Numbered from the stretch's first letter, positions 1 to 63,131 are shown. The stretch is 64,000 bases of DNA from Amorphochlora amoebiformis (GCA_054601695.1 BAAHQB010000102.1:372001-436000); one strand, 5' to 3'. Notes: generated from the sequence alone by a model not told the origin. Program-made: numbers and translations.

Positions 1-37
1 ATAATAATAATATATATTATATAGATAATATATATAA

Positions 38-70
<33 letters not shown>

Positions 71-79
71 TATGTCCAC

Positions 80-6862
<6,783 letters not shown>

Positions 6863-7491
6863 TGCCCTTCTAAATCGAAGTCGAGCCCCTTTATATCTCT
6901 CTGAATGAGAAAAGAGTGGATTTTCGGCGGAACCAGGCGAATTCTCGCGAAGTTTACGCGTCTGTGAGATGAAAAAGAATGGGTTTCACAAGAGAAAGAT
7001 GGGAGAGGCGGGCTGGAATTGGGAGAAGGGTCCATGGAGAGGGGATTTGGTCTGGGAAGGAGAGATTCGAGTATGAAGTGGATTTTTAAGATGATTCTGA
7101 TGCTCCTTCCCGCGGTTTTACTTGTAATGCATTCAGAACCCTAACTTTTTCTGGAATATATGGAATAAAATCATATGACATTTCGACTTACTCTAGAATT
7201 CCTGTCGTCAAGACCGTGGCATCATCATGGAGACCGGCATGGAAAGCCGACTTTCTATTTTCTTTTTGGATTCCGAATTGGTGCGTAGATTCCGACGCAG
7301 CGCCGAAGAGTTGCGCGGTGAATCGGGGTGGGTTTTTAGGCGTGTTTTTTTTTCAACCTAGGCTTTCTCTTTACACGGAAATGGTTCCTCATGTCTAACC
7401 GAATGTGATCACTCCTGAATTTTCTTCTTCTTCACGTTATTTTTTATCTTGTTTGGGCAGAATATCACTAAATTCTAAAGAAGTGAATACC
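6863..7491. promoter_or_regulatory. Divergent intergenic region, candidate bidirectional promoter
   Basis: This 629-bp gap lies between the start codons of the minus-strand gene at 6862 and the plus-strand hnRNP gene at 7492. Unlike the introns it has no (TA)n block. An AG acceptor-like site preceded by a T-rich tract ends at 7460, only 31 bp before the ATG, so the hnRNP transcript may carry a 5'UTR intron. No TATA box is convincing. The promoter role is inferred from gene layout alone. Confidence 0.4.
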
Positions 7492-14935
<7,444 letters not shown>

Positions 14936-15051
14936 TACATATATATATATATATATGTATATGTATATATATATAATATATGCGTATACATGTACATATA
15001 TAATATGCGTATCACATACCCCGCCATACATATATAGCCATACATATAATG

Positions 15052-15082
<31 letters not shown>

Positions 15083-15142
15083 GTATGTATATTAGTACAT
15101 ATATATATTATCTACATATTGCATTTTTTCATACGCACGTCT

Positions 15143-15214
<72 letters not shown>

Positions 15215-15601
15215 ACCACCCCGTCAAATTTAACAGAAGCATTTCTATTGAATAGATTATACCGGAAGGGGAGGAAGAAACTACACTCCGTACTAATCTG
15301 CCACAAGCATGGAATACATTCAAAGTATATATGTATTCCTTTTTCTTTTTCCCGATGTTCAATTGGTGATAGTGTAGATTTATGCGTTTCAGAATGTGTT
15401 ATACACGAATTAACAATTTAGTTAAGAATAGTACCATGCTGGCTGTGTGTAGTCTCTAGAGTGTGTACATGTACAACTTAAGATTCAGCAAATAATGGTC
15501 AATGAATCAGCAGTAACATGGAATCTAGCAAATATATAATGATCCATACATAGTATTATATTTACACACACAAAACATATATATATATATATATATAATA
15601 C

Positions 15602-15675
<74 letters not shown>

Positions 15676-15792
15676 ATATACACGTACATTTATCTAGTTT
15701 ATACACATAAAATATATATATGATATTATCATATGATATATATCCATATACTAGATATATATTATATATATATCTAGATATATATATTTTAA

Positions 15793-15850
<58 letters not shown>

Positions 15851-16889
15851 GATGTAGTACGTATATATTCCATCTAAATCTTAATCTGTACATAATCTAG
15901 ATAATGCTGCACATGTGTGTTTCATTCGACTAATCTCCCGGCCCAAATATCGAAGTATATAACAACTAGAACAATTTGTACTACTCCTTCTAGTCCTTGC
16001 GGAAGACTACCTAGCTACTACGCCGAATGCATGATCACTGTACTAGCTGTAGTACTACTACGAATACGCGCATCATGGTCAGTACGTATCATGACCATTT
16101 CAGTACGTACTGGTACTACTAGACGTACGTACGTACATCTAAAAGTATACTAGACGTACGTACGTACATCTAGTTAAAGTATACTATGCTACTGTCACGG
16201 TGAGAGTGGATACATTTTCTTCGTACAAAATCTATCCTGGCATACTTCTAGTACATATATACACGTACGTATATCTAGTATATATATATACGTACGTACT
16301 TAACGTATCATTCTGTAACTTAGACTTATGATTGATTGGCTTCTACTACTAGTTCTACTGATTACATATAAGTCTCTGGTACGTATATTTTACGTATATT
16401 AATTGCCATTGATACAAGACTTGTTACACGCCGAAGGCAAAATGGCATACGTACACGTAACGTTAGAACCTCTGGAAACGGATCATGAGTAAAATAAACG
16501 ATGATATAGTCATATCTGATATATCTAGATACAGCCCATAATAATATCGATGGTCGACGTCTACTAGGCATTAGGCATGCGTACAATGATGTGATATGTT
16601 ACTGAGTTTTGTATAAGTATCTAGGGTATGTGCGGTCGGTCCATAATAATTGAACCGTATCTGAGATTCTGGTCAAATTAAATAGATGTATTGCACATGT
16701 ACAAGACATGTCCGACGTCTCTAATTACCTCAACTTTACGTAAATTTAGTATCGCTAGGCTAGTCGACTGAGTTTTGATGATCAGCGCGTGTTTTGAAAC
16801 CATGGCACCTCCGTTGAGACCTAGATGAGTTTCTAGCTAATAACCCGCCTGAGCCTGGCCCGGGAGAGGAACTCTAAAATTAAGTGTGC

Positions 16890-16943
<54 letters not shown>

Positions 16944-16985
16944 ATGTCTTAACTGCCAAGACATCCCACGTCTTGACTGTCACAC

Positions 16986-17039
<54 letters not shown>

Positions 17040-17059
17040 TAATACAACAAAAAATTAAA
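14936..17059. other. Convergent intergenic spacer, CTAG-rich
   Basis: This spacer lies between the stop codons of the plus-strand hnRNP gene (14935) and the minus-strand Q/M-rich RRM gene (17060). The part from 15430 to 16850 is largely free of (TA)n and contains roughly twenty CTAG tetranucleotides by eye, plus ACGTACGT palindromes. A unit around TACTAGACGTACGTACGTAC is repeated near 16120 and 16150. I see no open frame with splice signals. It should contain both 3'UTRs and transcript ends. Confidence 0.6.
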
Positions 17060-22857
<5,798 letters not shown>

Positions 22858-22876
22858 CCTACCAATTAGAATTGTG

Positions 22877-22917
<41 letters not shown>

Positions 22918-23019
22918 ACATAATATTTACATAACATATGTATGTATGTATACATACATACATATATATACTTATATATATTATATAATACATAGTTATA
23001 TAATACATACATGCATATA

Positions 23020-23056
<37 letters not shown>

Positions 23057-23216
23057 TACTCATACATACATACATACATACATACAACACATTCACTCCC
23101 ATCAATACCAACAATAAAGTTGAAAAAAAAAAAAATTAAAAAAAAAAAAAGAGAGGATATCAAAAACAAAAAAAAAAAAGAGAGTATATCAAAAAAAAAA
23201 AAAAAAAAGGAAAAAA
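22858..23216. other. Compact intergenic gap between two minus-strand RRM genes
   Basis: Only 359 bp separate the stop of the upstream gene (23217) from the start of the downstream one (22857). It holds a (TA)n stretch and, at 23118-23210, several runs of ten or more A on the plus strand. On the minus strand that is a T-rich tract directly after a stop codon. Terminator and promoter functions must both fit here if the genes are separately transcribed. Confidence 0.5.
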
Positions 23217-32563
<9,347 letters not shown>

Positions 32564-32705
32564 ATCCGCACGCCAACGCTTCCCCTTTGCATCGCGGCAA
32601 AAGACACGTGTTCGTGCCTGGAGATTCGGTGGAGACCTTGAAATCATAATTAATCCCCGGGGGACCTTTCAATCCCGAAGAAAGATTAACGCGGCACTCG
32701 GAAGA
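32564..32705. promoter_or_regulatory. 142-bp divergent gap, candidate bidirectional promoter
   Basis: The start codons of the Gly-rich RRM gene (32563, minus) and the FNTA gene (32706, plus) are only 142 bp apart. The gap has balanced base composition, no (TA)n and no clear TATA box. If both starts are right, core promoters and 5'UTRs for two housekeeping genes share this segment. Confidence 0.5.
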
Positions 32706-37837
<5,132 letters not shown>

Positions 37838-38335
37838 TCTTCGGCCTAGTATTCACTTAGATCCTGGAGCTTGCGTGTGAGTTCATAAATCGCAAACGTA
37901 ATCTGGGTAGTAGGCTAGATCTCTAGATGCTGGCGCTGAGCTACGCGCGTGCTGCTAAGTGCGGTGAATAGTTAATATAATTATACTCGAATCGTGTCTA
38001 ACATCCACCAGTGTCTAGATTGCTAGATCCATACTACTAGACTCTAGATACTAGCAGTGATCTACTATGCAGCTCCAGTCCTAACTATCTACTAAAGTCT
38101 AGATGTAGTTGGCTCGTGAAAACAAGAATAAGCTGGTACATCTAGCACATCTAGACATGTACAACTTCATTGTACTACATCTAGTAAGACAGGTAGTGCC
38201 AGAGTCATTTGAGACTACATAATCTTAGATAATTATTTCTAACTAGCGGTATTTAACACTAACTTCAATGAATTGGGAATATCCGCACCGATTAGCCTAA
38301 TGATTAACTTGTGCCTAGTCAAGAAGTAAAGCAGG
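37838..38335. other. Convergent spacer between FNTA and CEP104, CTAG-rich
   Basis: These 498 bp lie between two stop codons facing each other. They contain about fourteen CTAG tetranucleotides, many as TCTAGA, against roughly two expected by chance. There is no (TA)n and no coding signal. An AATAAA-like motif on the plus strand near 38391 lies just outside, within the last CEP104 exon. Confidence 0.65.
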
Positions 38336-48239
<9,904 letters not shown>

Positions 48240-48293
48240 GATCGTTCAATCTTGCTCGCTTCGCGTGTCGCTTCCCGTTTGCTCGGCCTTGTC

Positions 48294-50754
<2,461 letters not shown>

Positions 50755-51289
50755 GGCTGGTTTGGATTAGGGTTAGGTACGGATCAGGGTTAGGAAAGAC
50801 CCAAGGAGGCTTCATTCTTCCGGTCTTGTTTGGTCATTGTTGAAAAATGTGTAATGATTGAGGAAAAGAAGCGGAGTTACCGATTGGAGTTTCCCGCCAT
50901 GGACACGTTCTGATACGAAGTTATCGTGATCTTGGGACATCTACGATGGCGCCGAAAATATATCCGATAAATCATCGTTCTTCCTAATCAACGCAATCAA
51001 GATAAAATTCAACTTATACGCAGTTTTTCCCGCATTTCTACACCACCTCATGATGGGCAACTTCCATTCCAAATCTTTTCATCCGAAATCTTTTCTTCAA
51101 GGAGAGAACATGACAGTATAAAGAGAGCCCGCAAATTATGCCAACCAACCATTATTCTCGGAACCGAAATCGACACGTGTCTCGGAACCCAAGGAACGAA
51201 TCTTTATAAAATCACCTGAAAACAGACGGGTTGCAAAATGGAGCGTCAGCTGGCTTGAGCTGGCACATTATGATGACATACCTCAGTTG

Positions 51290-51371
<82 letters not shown>

Positions 51372-51486
51372 TCTTTGTGTATATATGTAACGTATGCTTG
51401 GTATTATTACATATAAATCATGATATGTTTATATACAATACATATCATTGAATATGATGAATATATACACGATATATATTTACATA

Positions 51487-51517
<31 letters not shown>

Positions 51518-51532
51518 GTGTGTATGTATGTG

Positions 51533-51580
<48 letters not shown>

Positions 51581-52280
51581 CATATATATATATATATATA
51601 AAAATATATATATATGCTACATATGTGATAAATGTACACATTCACATAATTATAATGCTATATTGCAATAAGAAATTACAAATACACATGTCAATATTGC
51701 AAAATACACTGGTAACTTCAGCTGTGAATAGGTTTATATTAAACTTTATAATTATTATTAATTATGTCTCTATGTGATTACATACTACTAGTGATCAGTA
51801 GTATAATATATATTATATATACAAATATTATATATTACATATACGTGCATATGGACGCGGGACATCTACTATATAAATATGTAAATACTATGATATTCGT
51901 ACGTATTAAAGAAATACATTGTAAATTGTATGCACGCTGTGTGGATATTATGATATATACACATACACACACACATATTTGTATATATGTACATATACAT
52001 ATATATATATATATATATATACATATATATATTCAAGGCATATAATTTACTGCGTTTACTATGATTACAAGTTTAGTACCCATACTATCGTAATATTACA
52101 AAAGTGCGCTGATAGCATCAATATAAACACGACTAGTGAGAGTTTAGCACGACGGGATTAGAATATTAATTTTCTCACTTAGTTGCACACACACATCGCA
52201 ACTATGCTAGCTACTCGCTGCGTGTTTCCGTAAGTGTATTGTTGATTCAGGTTAAGAGACCTCTGGGTGAGGTTATGTAG
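50755..52280. other. Intergenic region, no gene seen
   Basis: This lies between the start of the 129-aa gene and the stop of the 91-aa gene, both on the minus strand. 50755-51290 is ordinary sequence with a short TTAGGG-like stretch (50765-50795). 51294-51370 is pure (TA)n, followed by mixed AT-rich sequence to 52280. No open frame with splice sites convinced me. Confidence 0.5.
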
Positions 52281-52718
52281 TCATCTGTTTATGGTGCGGA
52301 CCTTTTCGACGAAATCATCACTCAACAAACGATAATTCAATTCGAGGCCCTGTATATAATATTGGATATGTATATATATATATATATATATAGTATATAG
52401 TATATATATGGAAACATAAGTAAAGAATCCTGTAACACACGTGTCTTCAAATCATTAAAAAAAATAAGTGACACATTTAGCTTGCAGAGCTAATCCATAT
52501 TAACCCTAACCCTAACCCTAACCCTAACCCTAGCCCTATCCTAAGTCATAACCCTAGCACTAGCGCTAAACTAACACCGTAACCCATACCCCAATATACT
52601 GAAATACGTAAATCTTGCAACAGGCATCAGCCTTTATACGTGTACATGTTATAATATCTAAATGAAAAATGTGTGCATATATATGTAAATATACCTATAC
52701 ATATAATATATACCTACA

Positions 52719-52761
<43 letters not shown>

Positions 52762-52792
52762 GCATATTATATTTATATTATATATGTATATA

Positions 52793-52826
<34 letters not shown>

Positions 52827-52869
52827 GTATATAAATATATATATATATATATGTGTGTGTATATATATT

Positions 52870-52958
<89 letters not shown>

Positions 52959-53079
52959 ACACATTCATAGACACGACCTTCGGCAAGCTGATGAGATCAC
53001 CTTCGGAGACTATGAGAGACTGAGTTCCATCTCGAGTCGATATCCACGCAGATCCTATATATATATAACCCATATATGT

Positions 53080-53114
<35 letters not shown>

Positions 53115-53575
53115 CATTATACTTAGGTATATATGCATATACACATCTATATATATATACGTATAAATACGTTCACAATTATTGATACAAACACATTTTA
53201 TACGTATTATACTCCTCCACAAGAGCTAATCCCCTAGCCCTAACCCTAAACCAGCCTTTACTCTTACGCACCTAACGAACCTTAGCTAACCAAAGAAAAC
53301 CAACACATTCTCGAACCCTAATCGTTACCTCGTTGGATAAAGCATAACTCATGGTTGAACACTTTACGTCCGAAAGAATTGTTAGTGCCGTCATCTCTGC
53401 TGTTGATGTCTATCTCTCCCACCTTCACTAGATAGGTATGTATGTATATGTATGTATGTATATATATATATATATATATAATATAGATATGTATATATAT
53501 ATATACATATACATATATATAATGATGTAAATATATTTATATATGTGTGTGTTTGTATGAATAGGTGTATGTATA

Positions 53576-53623
<48 letters not shown>

Positions 53624-53700
53624 ATATATATATTATATTTATATTTATATTTACAATATATATATATATATATCTACATACATATATATATATATATATC

Positions 53701-53733
<33 letters not shown>

Positions 53734-53958
53734 GCATATGTGTGTGCATAGGCATGTGTGTATTTATTTGTGTATGTAATGTGAAAATATACATGTACTA
53801 TTTTACAGGTACATGTAAATGTATGCATACATATATATGCAAATATATGTATACTGTATATGTATATATACATGTATATATATGTACATATGTACATGTA
53901 TATATGTATGTATACATATATATATGTATATGTAGATGCATGTATCTATATATGTTTA

Positions 53959-53989
<31 letters not shown>

Positions 53990-54067
53990 GCCTTCACGTG
54001 TAGGCCACGCTAGTATCTTGTTGGCGTCCATCTGCGACGCACTCGGACGCGTTATCTTAGAAGACAT
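52281..54067 (-). CDS. Unknown 91-aa protein
   Basis: Not recognised. Four exons join in phase to 91 codons plus TGA: 54067-53998 ([20 protein letters not shown]), 53427-53368 ([19 protein letters not shown]), 53054-52978 ([20 protein letters not shown]), 52349-52281 ([19 protein letters not shown]). It is hydrophilic and mixed-charge, with no signal peptide, membrane segment or cysteine. Acceptors are good (TATCTAG, TATATAG, ATACAG). Introns hold (TA)n and short CCCTAA stretches at 52502-52567 and 53223-53250. Complete start and stop and four matching phases make it likely to be a real small gene. Confidence 0.62.
52502..52567. repeat. CCCTAA telomere-like stretch (intronic)
   Basis: Five perfect CCCTAA units followed by degenerate ones, on the plus strand, in the last intron of the 91-aa gene. 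A second short stretch (53223-53250) sits in the preceding intron in the same orientation. Confidence 0.88.
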
Positions 54068-54170
54068 AATATGTTTATTATATATGGTTGTATATGTATA
54101 TATTTTTGTATATGTATAAGCGTATATATATTTATATATTAACGTATATATATATATATATTATACATAC

Positions 54171-54201
<31 letters not shown>

Positions 54202-54509
54202 CATATTTTTATGTTATAGTATGTATGCATAACGTTATATATATGTATATATATATATGTATATATATATATGTATATTTACATAGTAATGACTTGTGTA
54301 CATACATGTTAGTACACACTTATTATATTATGTCATATTGTAAAATATATACATATATGCATAGATATAAATATAATATATATACATATATATATATATA
54401 TATGTATATAATATGTATACATGAAATATTATGTGTATGTGTCTGAAAACATACAAAATAATATTATTATTTACATAAATTTATATTATATTATATATAT
54501 ATATATATA

Positions 54510-54645
54510 TTATATAGATGCCTTGATTCGTCTTTCGGGAGAAATGCCTTTCGGTTTAATGCCAGGTGGGGGCTTTGCCTGACCTAGAGAAATAATATAA
54601 AAAATGTTTATATATATATATATATGTATATATATAATATATATA

Positions 54646-54679
<34 letters not shown>

Positions 54680-54930
54680 TATGTAACATGTTTATGTGTA
54701 TATCTTTGCCTGACCTGGAGCGATATTATATATAGTTATATATGTATGCAAATATATATGTATATATATATATACATATATATATTATACATATATATAT
54801 GTAACTATGTGTGTGTGTGTATGTTAAGGAAATCTTTACGTAATGTATACAGTTAATACACATCATTTACTTATATATTCTATGTATATTTATATACATA
54901 TGTAGACATTAAAATATAATAAATATATAT

Positions 54931-54991
<61 letters not shown>

Positions 54992-55085
54992 ATATATATA
55001 CATATATGTGTGTGTGTGTGTAACACATATGTGTGTGCGTGTATACATATAATATGATGCAAAATAGATACATATACATATATAC

Positions 55086-55153
<68 letters not shown>

Positions 55154-55212
55154 ATATATATATATATGTGTATATAAATAGGTATATACATATATATAAT
55201 ATATATAGACAT

Positions 55213-55245
<33 letters not shown>

Positions 55246-55374
55246 GTACGTATGTATACTAATATGTAGTAAATAACATGTGTGAATGAAACAGAATACT
55301 TTTATATCTAGATAGCATACCAGGAGCATTTGTGACTTGATGATATATATGCATCTATTAATTTGTACATATAT

Positions 55375-55431
<57 letters not shown>

Positions 55432-55432
55432 C

Positions 55433-55514
<82 letters not shown>

Positions 55515-55521
55515 ATTTATT

Positions 55522-55575
<54 letters not shown>

Positions 55576-56001
55576 TAGCATACCAGGAGTGTTTGTAACT
55601 TGATGCCTTAGGTACGACATCCACGCCTCGTCCCTTTCTTTACAATATTATAGATAAAAAATTAATATTAAATACTATTTTTTATATATATATTTAGATA
55701 TATACTATATATATAGAAATACACATATACACACATATATATGTGTGTGTGTATATATATATATATTTATATATATATATATATGTGTGTGTGTGTATAT
55801 ACATACATACACACATACACACACACACATATATACATATATATATATATATATTATATATATATATATATAATACATGCTCAAGTGTAGAATAGTACCG
55901 ACGGGATCCGTAGGTTCCTCAGAAAACACGATAACGCCTCTTCTTCTTACGGTTCCCCACGTTGTACCCCTCCCTGACTCCCGGAAAGTGTTCCTGTAAT
56001 G

Positions 56002-56036
<35 letters not shown>

Positions 56037-56166
56037 CATATATATATATATATGTATTCAAATATTGAGATGTATACATACCTCCCCAGCCTCCGAAATC
56101 CTTCCTGAGGGATTGTAACACGATGTGATGCGGAAGCACGTGCAAAATGAGATTCACCAAGCCCGC
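54510..56166 (-). CDS. Unknown gene, 3' part only
   Basis: Not recognised, and the start was not found. Preferred exons: 56166-56082 ([20 protein letters not shown]), 55993-55951, 55633-55584 ([16 protein letters not shown]), 54583-54510 ([23 protein letters not shown]). The last two exons are the best supported. For 55993 two other frames are open and also join in phase, one using a donor at 55898. For 56166 the antisense strand carries a competing open frame. I chose the version with the strongest splice sites (AG-GTATGT at 56082, TTACAG before 55993, CC-GTAAGA at 55951). Both last exons have echo copies in their shared intron. The gene ends 443 bp upstream of the 91-aa gene start. Confidence 0.4.
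54704..54729 (-). repeat. Copy of an exon start with intact acceptor
   Basis: TTTGCCTGACCTGGAGCGAT on the plus strand repeats 54574-54593, the acceptor and first bases of exon 54583-54510. Read on the minus strand it offers CTCCAG followed by the same first eleven exon bases. It lies upstream in the intron, separated by (TA)n. Confidence 0.85.
55312..55343 (-). repeat. Copy of an exon 3' end with intact donor
   Basis: Plus-strand ATAGCATACCAGGAGCATTT and the following bases repeat 55575-55606 with a few changes. The source is the 3' end of exon 55633-55584 plus its donor GTATGC, which is intact in the copy. It lies downstream in the intron beyond a (TA)n block. Confidence 0.85.
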
Positions 56167-56559
56167 CTGGGGCTGGGCCCCAACATCCCGCCAACCAAAC
56201 CCCCAACACAATCGCTACAGTTCCCGACATCCAAATTCTTATCCTCCGGCGGAATTCCCCGCTCTCTAGCCGCCTATATGCTCCAGCAATCCCTAGACAA
56301 ATCAATAGATTCATTATGCATGCTTTTATGCCCTATTTGTGCATATGAATGCGTGTATATTCGCATCAAGAAGAAACATTGAGAGATACGAAAGAGGATG
56401 AGATAAAAGAACATGGGGGGAAGCGGGAGAGGGGGGGGAAGAGGGAGGAGAGACAAAGATGGCACCCATCCGGAACCAGGCCTGCTTGTCACGCAGAGTG
56501 ACTAAACGCCCAATCCGGAACCCATATCGGAACCCAACCGACACGGGTCCCGAGACCCG

Positions 56560-59540
<2,981 letters not shown>

Positions 59541-60178
59541 CGAAAACGTAGTATCTGTCGCGATTTGCGGCCGAAAGTCTAGTTACCGTCTAATGTTAGA
59601 GACGGTCGACTATATATGATCTCGAAGATAAATGAAATGGCATTGTAAGTTTAAATTACTAATTATTACCTAGAATTACATTTTGAAAAATACTATTGAA
59701 ACAGCCTAGCCTGTATAATTCATAATTTCACTGGATTCATACTGACTGCATGAGCCTTTTAGTACTTATGTGCACTTAGAAATACCGTACTATAGCTAAT
59801 ACAGACTAGATACCTCTCCGTTCTGAATATTTGATGTCTTTGTTAACAATATCTTGATATCTAGTAGTGAAATATATGACATATCCTTAATATGATATCC
59901 TGATATCTAGAAAATTCATAGACTAGATACAGGCTTACCTCGACGCATGTATCTATCAAATTTAGTTAATGATCAGTGTGCTAAGTTCTTTATATACATA
60001 TACATATATATATATATATATTATATATATATATATATATTTGAATATAACATTAGAAATGTATATATATATATATATATAAACATTTACATCTATATAA
60101 ATATATCTACACACATATATACTATATATAAAAATATATGTATATAAATGCATGTATATATATATATTTATATAATAG

Positions 60179-60223
<45 letters not shown>

Positions 60224-60339
60224 GACATCTGTTAACATATTCATTCACATAATGAAGCCTCAACAAGTAGTTAAAATTGTGAGCTCAAGATACAACTTCG
60301 TTGAAGATTCTACCACTGGCTAGACTGACTGCTAACTAT
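59541..60339. other. Convergent spacer before Era, CTAG-rich
   Basis: This lies between the stop codons of the Cys-rich gene (59540) and the Era gene (60340). The non-repeat part, 59541-59990 and 60230-60339, carries about nine CTAG tetranucleotides by eye; the middle is (TA)n. No coding signal was seen. Confidence 0.55.
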
Positions 60340-60494
60340 CTATGACCTTGCCCCTCTAGCTTCCGCTGAGGTCTTGATGTGAATCTGCACGTTTACGGGA
60401 CGCCCTAAAGATAAGGTTTTATATTTAAGGTGGATGTATCGCCGTTATTTCTATTGTGCTTATATATATACAAAATGTATATATATATATGTAT

Positions 60495-60557
<63 letters not shown>

Positions 60558-60853
60558 TATATATATATTGTATATATATATATACACATACACATGTGTA
60601 TTTATATATGTATAAACACGTATACATATGCAAGCAATGTATGTAAATATATGTATATATGCCTTATGTATTGTTGTACGTATACACGTGTACATACATG
60701 TATACTATCGATCTGAATATTTATACATACATATATATATATATATATATGTATGTATATATTTATATATTCGTATATATGTATGTATAAAAAATGATGT
60801 ACGTATATACTATATATATATATGTATAATAAATGATATACATATTATATACG

Positions 60854-60886
<33 letters not shown>

Positions 60887-61569
60887 CATACATATAATAT
60901 GGGAGTAAATAAACTTATACAGTCATATATACATATACATGTAATATATACAGTCATACATACACATATATATATATATATATATATATATTATACGTAC
61001 ATACATACATACATACATACATACATACGTACATATATACATACATGTGTATATACATCTATATCTTTATATATTACTAAAACCCATATATATATGTATA
61101 TATATATATATATATATCTCCTATAGATATACATATATCTTGTAAATAATATCGTTACCAAACACGTTAAAAAGCGCTTTTCCAGACGTTATTTCGAGAT
61201 GTTTCCTTCTAGAATTTTGCTTTCCTGCATTGATATATATATATATATATATATATGTATATGTATATATATATATGTAAGGGGGTGTGTGCATATTTAG
61301 TGTGTATCTAAATATAAGATATATATATATATATATGTTACATACATATAGGTATATATATATATATATAAATATATATATATATGAATATATATATATA
61401 TATATATAAATATATAATCCATTATATATATATCTATATTTAGATATGTATACAATTTACCTAAAAGTAATCTTTATTTGAATCCTAAAAGTAATCTCTT
61501 TTGAATCTAGCATAGAGTTATATATGTGTATTATATGTATCTATAATTATACGTTATATAAGAGTATAT

Positions 61570-61614
<45 letters not shown>

Positions 61615-61697
61615 AGTAATTTTACTATGTACTCTCTTTTGACTTATCAATATTGAGACATATATATTATGTTATATATGTACATATCCATACATAC

Positions 61698-61730
<33 letters not shown>

Positions 61731-62011
61731 GAATATGTGTGTGTGTTTAAGTACATTTCACCTAAAAGTACTCTCTTTTGACTCTCTGATCGAGCGTTGA
61801 GAGTTACATATATACATATACATTATATTATATATGTACATATCCGTACATACATATATAAATATATATGTAGAATATATGCGTGTGTTTGTGTTTAAGT
61901 ACATTTTACCTAAAAGTACTCTCTTTTGACTCTCTGATCGAGCGTTGAGAGTTATCTTAAGCTCCACTGGTCCACTAGAAAGTTGTAACTATCCAGAAAA
62001 TACACACACAC

Positions 62012-62054
<43 letters not shown>

Positions 62055-62084
62055 GTCATTTTTATGTAAACACATATACACACC

Positions 62085-62136
<52 letters not shown>

Positions 62137-62151
62137 AATATATATATATAT

Positions 62152-62217
<66 letters not shown>

Positions 62218-63087
62218 AAATATATGCATGGGGATGGAGAGGGGGTAAGAGAGGGGGATAGATAGAGAGGGGGTAGATAGAGAGGGGGATAGATAGAGAG
62301 GGGGATAGATAGAGAGGGGGATAGATAGAGAGGGGGTAGATAGAGAGGGGGTAGCTAGAGAGGGGGATAGATAGAGAGGGGGATAGATAGAGAGGGGGGT
62401 AGATAGAGAGGAGGATAGATAGAGAGGGGGATAGATAGGGAGGGGGATAGATAGAGAGGGGGTAGATAGAGAGGGGGATAGATAGAGAGGGGGATAGATA
62501 GAGAGGGGGATAGATAGAGAGGGGGATAGATAGAGAGGGGGATAGATAGAGAGGGGGATAGATAGAGAGGGGGATAGATAGAGAGGGGGTAGATAGGGAG
62601 GGGAGAAATAGATAGAGAGGGATAGGAGAAGAGAGAATGGTGTTTTGGAACCGCTTCTTCGATCTCTATGCCAATTTGGTAGGGAACCTGATGTGAGTAT
62701 ATGTAAATATATATATATATATATATACATATATATATGTATATTACATGTATAAATGTATATATATATATATATATATTTGCTTAAATTTATATGTATA
62801 TGTAGAAAATTGATATATGTGTATATATATGCATACATATATATATATATATGTATAGATATATTATATTTAGTTACATATTTTTGTATATATTTACAGT
62901 GTATTATCTCTATATACATAGTTATGTTTCTATGCATTTAATTAAGTATGTGTGTGTGTATATATTATATGCAGAATATATATATATATATTATATATAT
63001 ATATATATATACATATATAAATTTAGTATATACACATATATGCATTATACAATACATACTTATATACATATACATGTATATATATAC

Positions 63088-63131
<44 letters not shown>

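Noticed and set aside
7216-7398. Plus-strand 60-aa frame upstream of the hnRNP start
   Set aside because: It lacks a link in phase to the next exon and has no family features. It is probably 5' flank or UTR.
56125-56382. Plus-strand frame with good codon use, ending in Cys/Lys-rich sequence
   Set aside because: It is attractive, but an in-frame TAA near 56116 and the lack of a clean upstream join weaken it, and strong minus-strand splice sites lie at 56082 and 55993. It remains the main rival to the minus-strand exon there.
62230-62612. CRISPR array
   Set aside because: Units are contiguous tandem repeats with no unique spacers, in a eukaryotic intron.
62206-62937. Minus-strand 243-aa frame with Pro/Leu/Ser/Ile/Tyr repeats
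   Set aside because: It is the intronic minisatellite read through; the real Era exon inside it is only 62687-62652.
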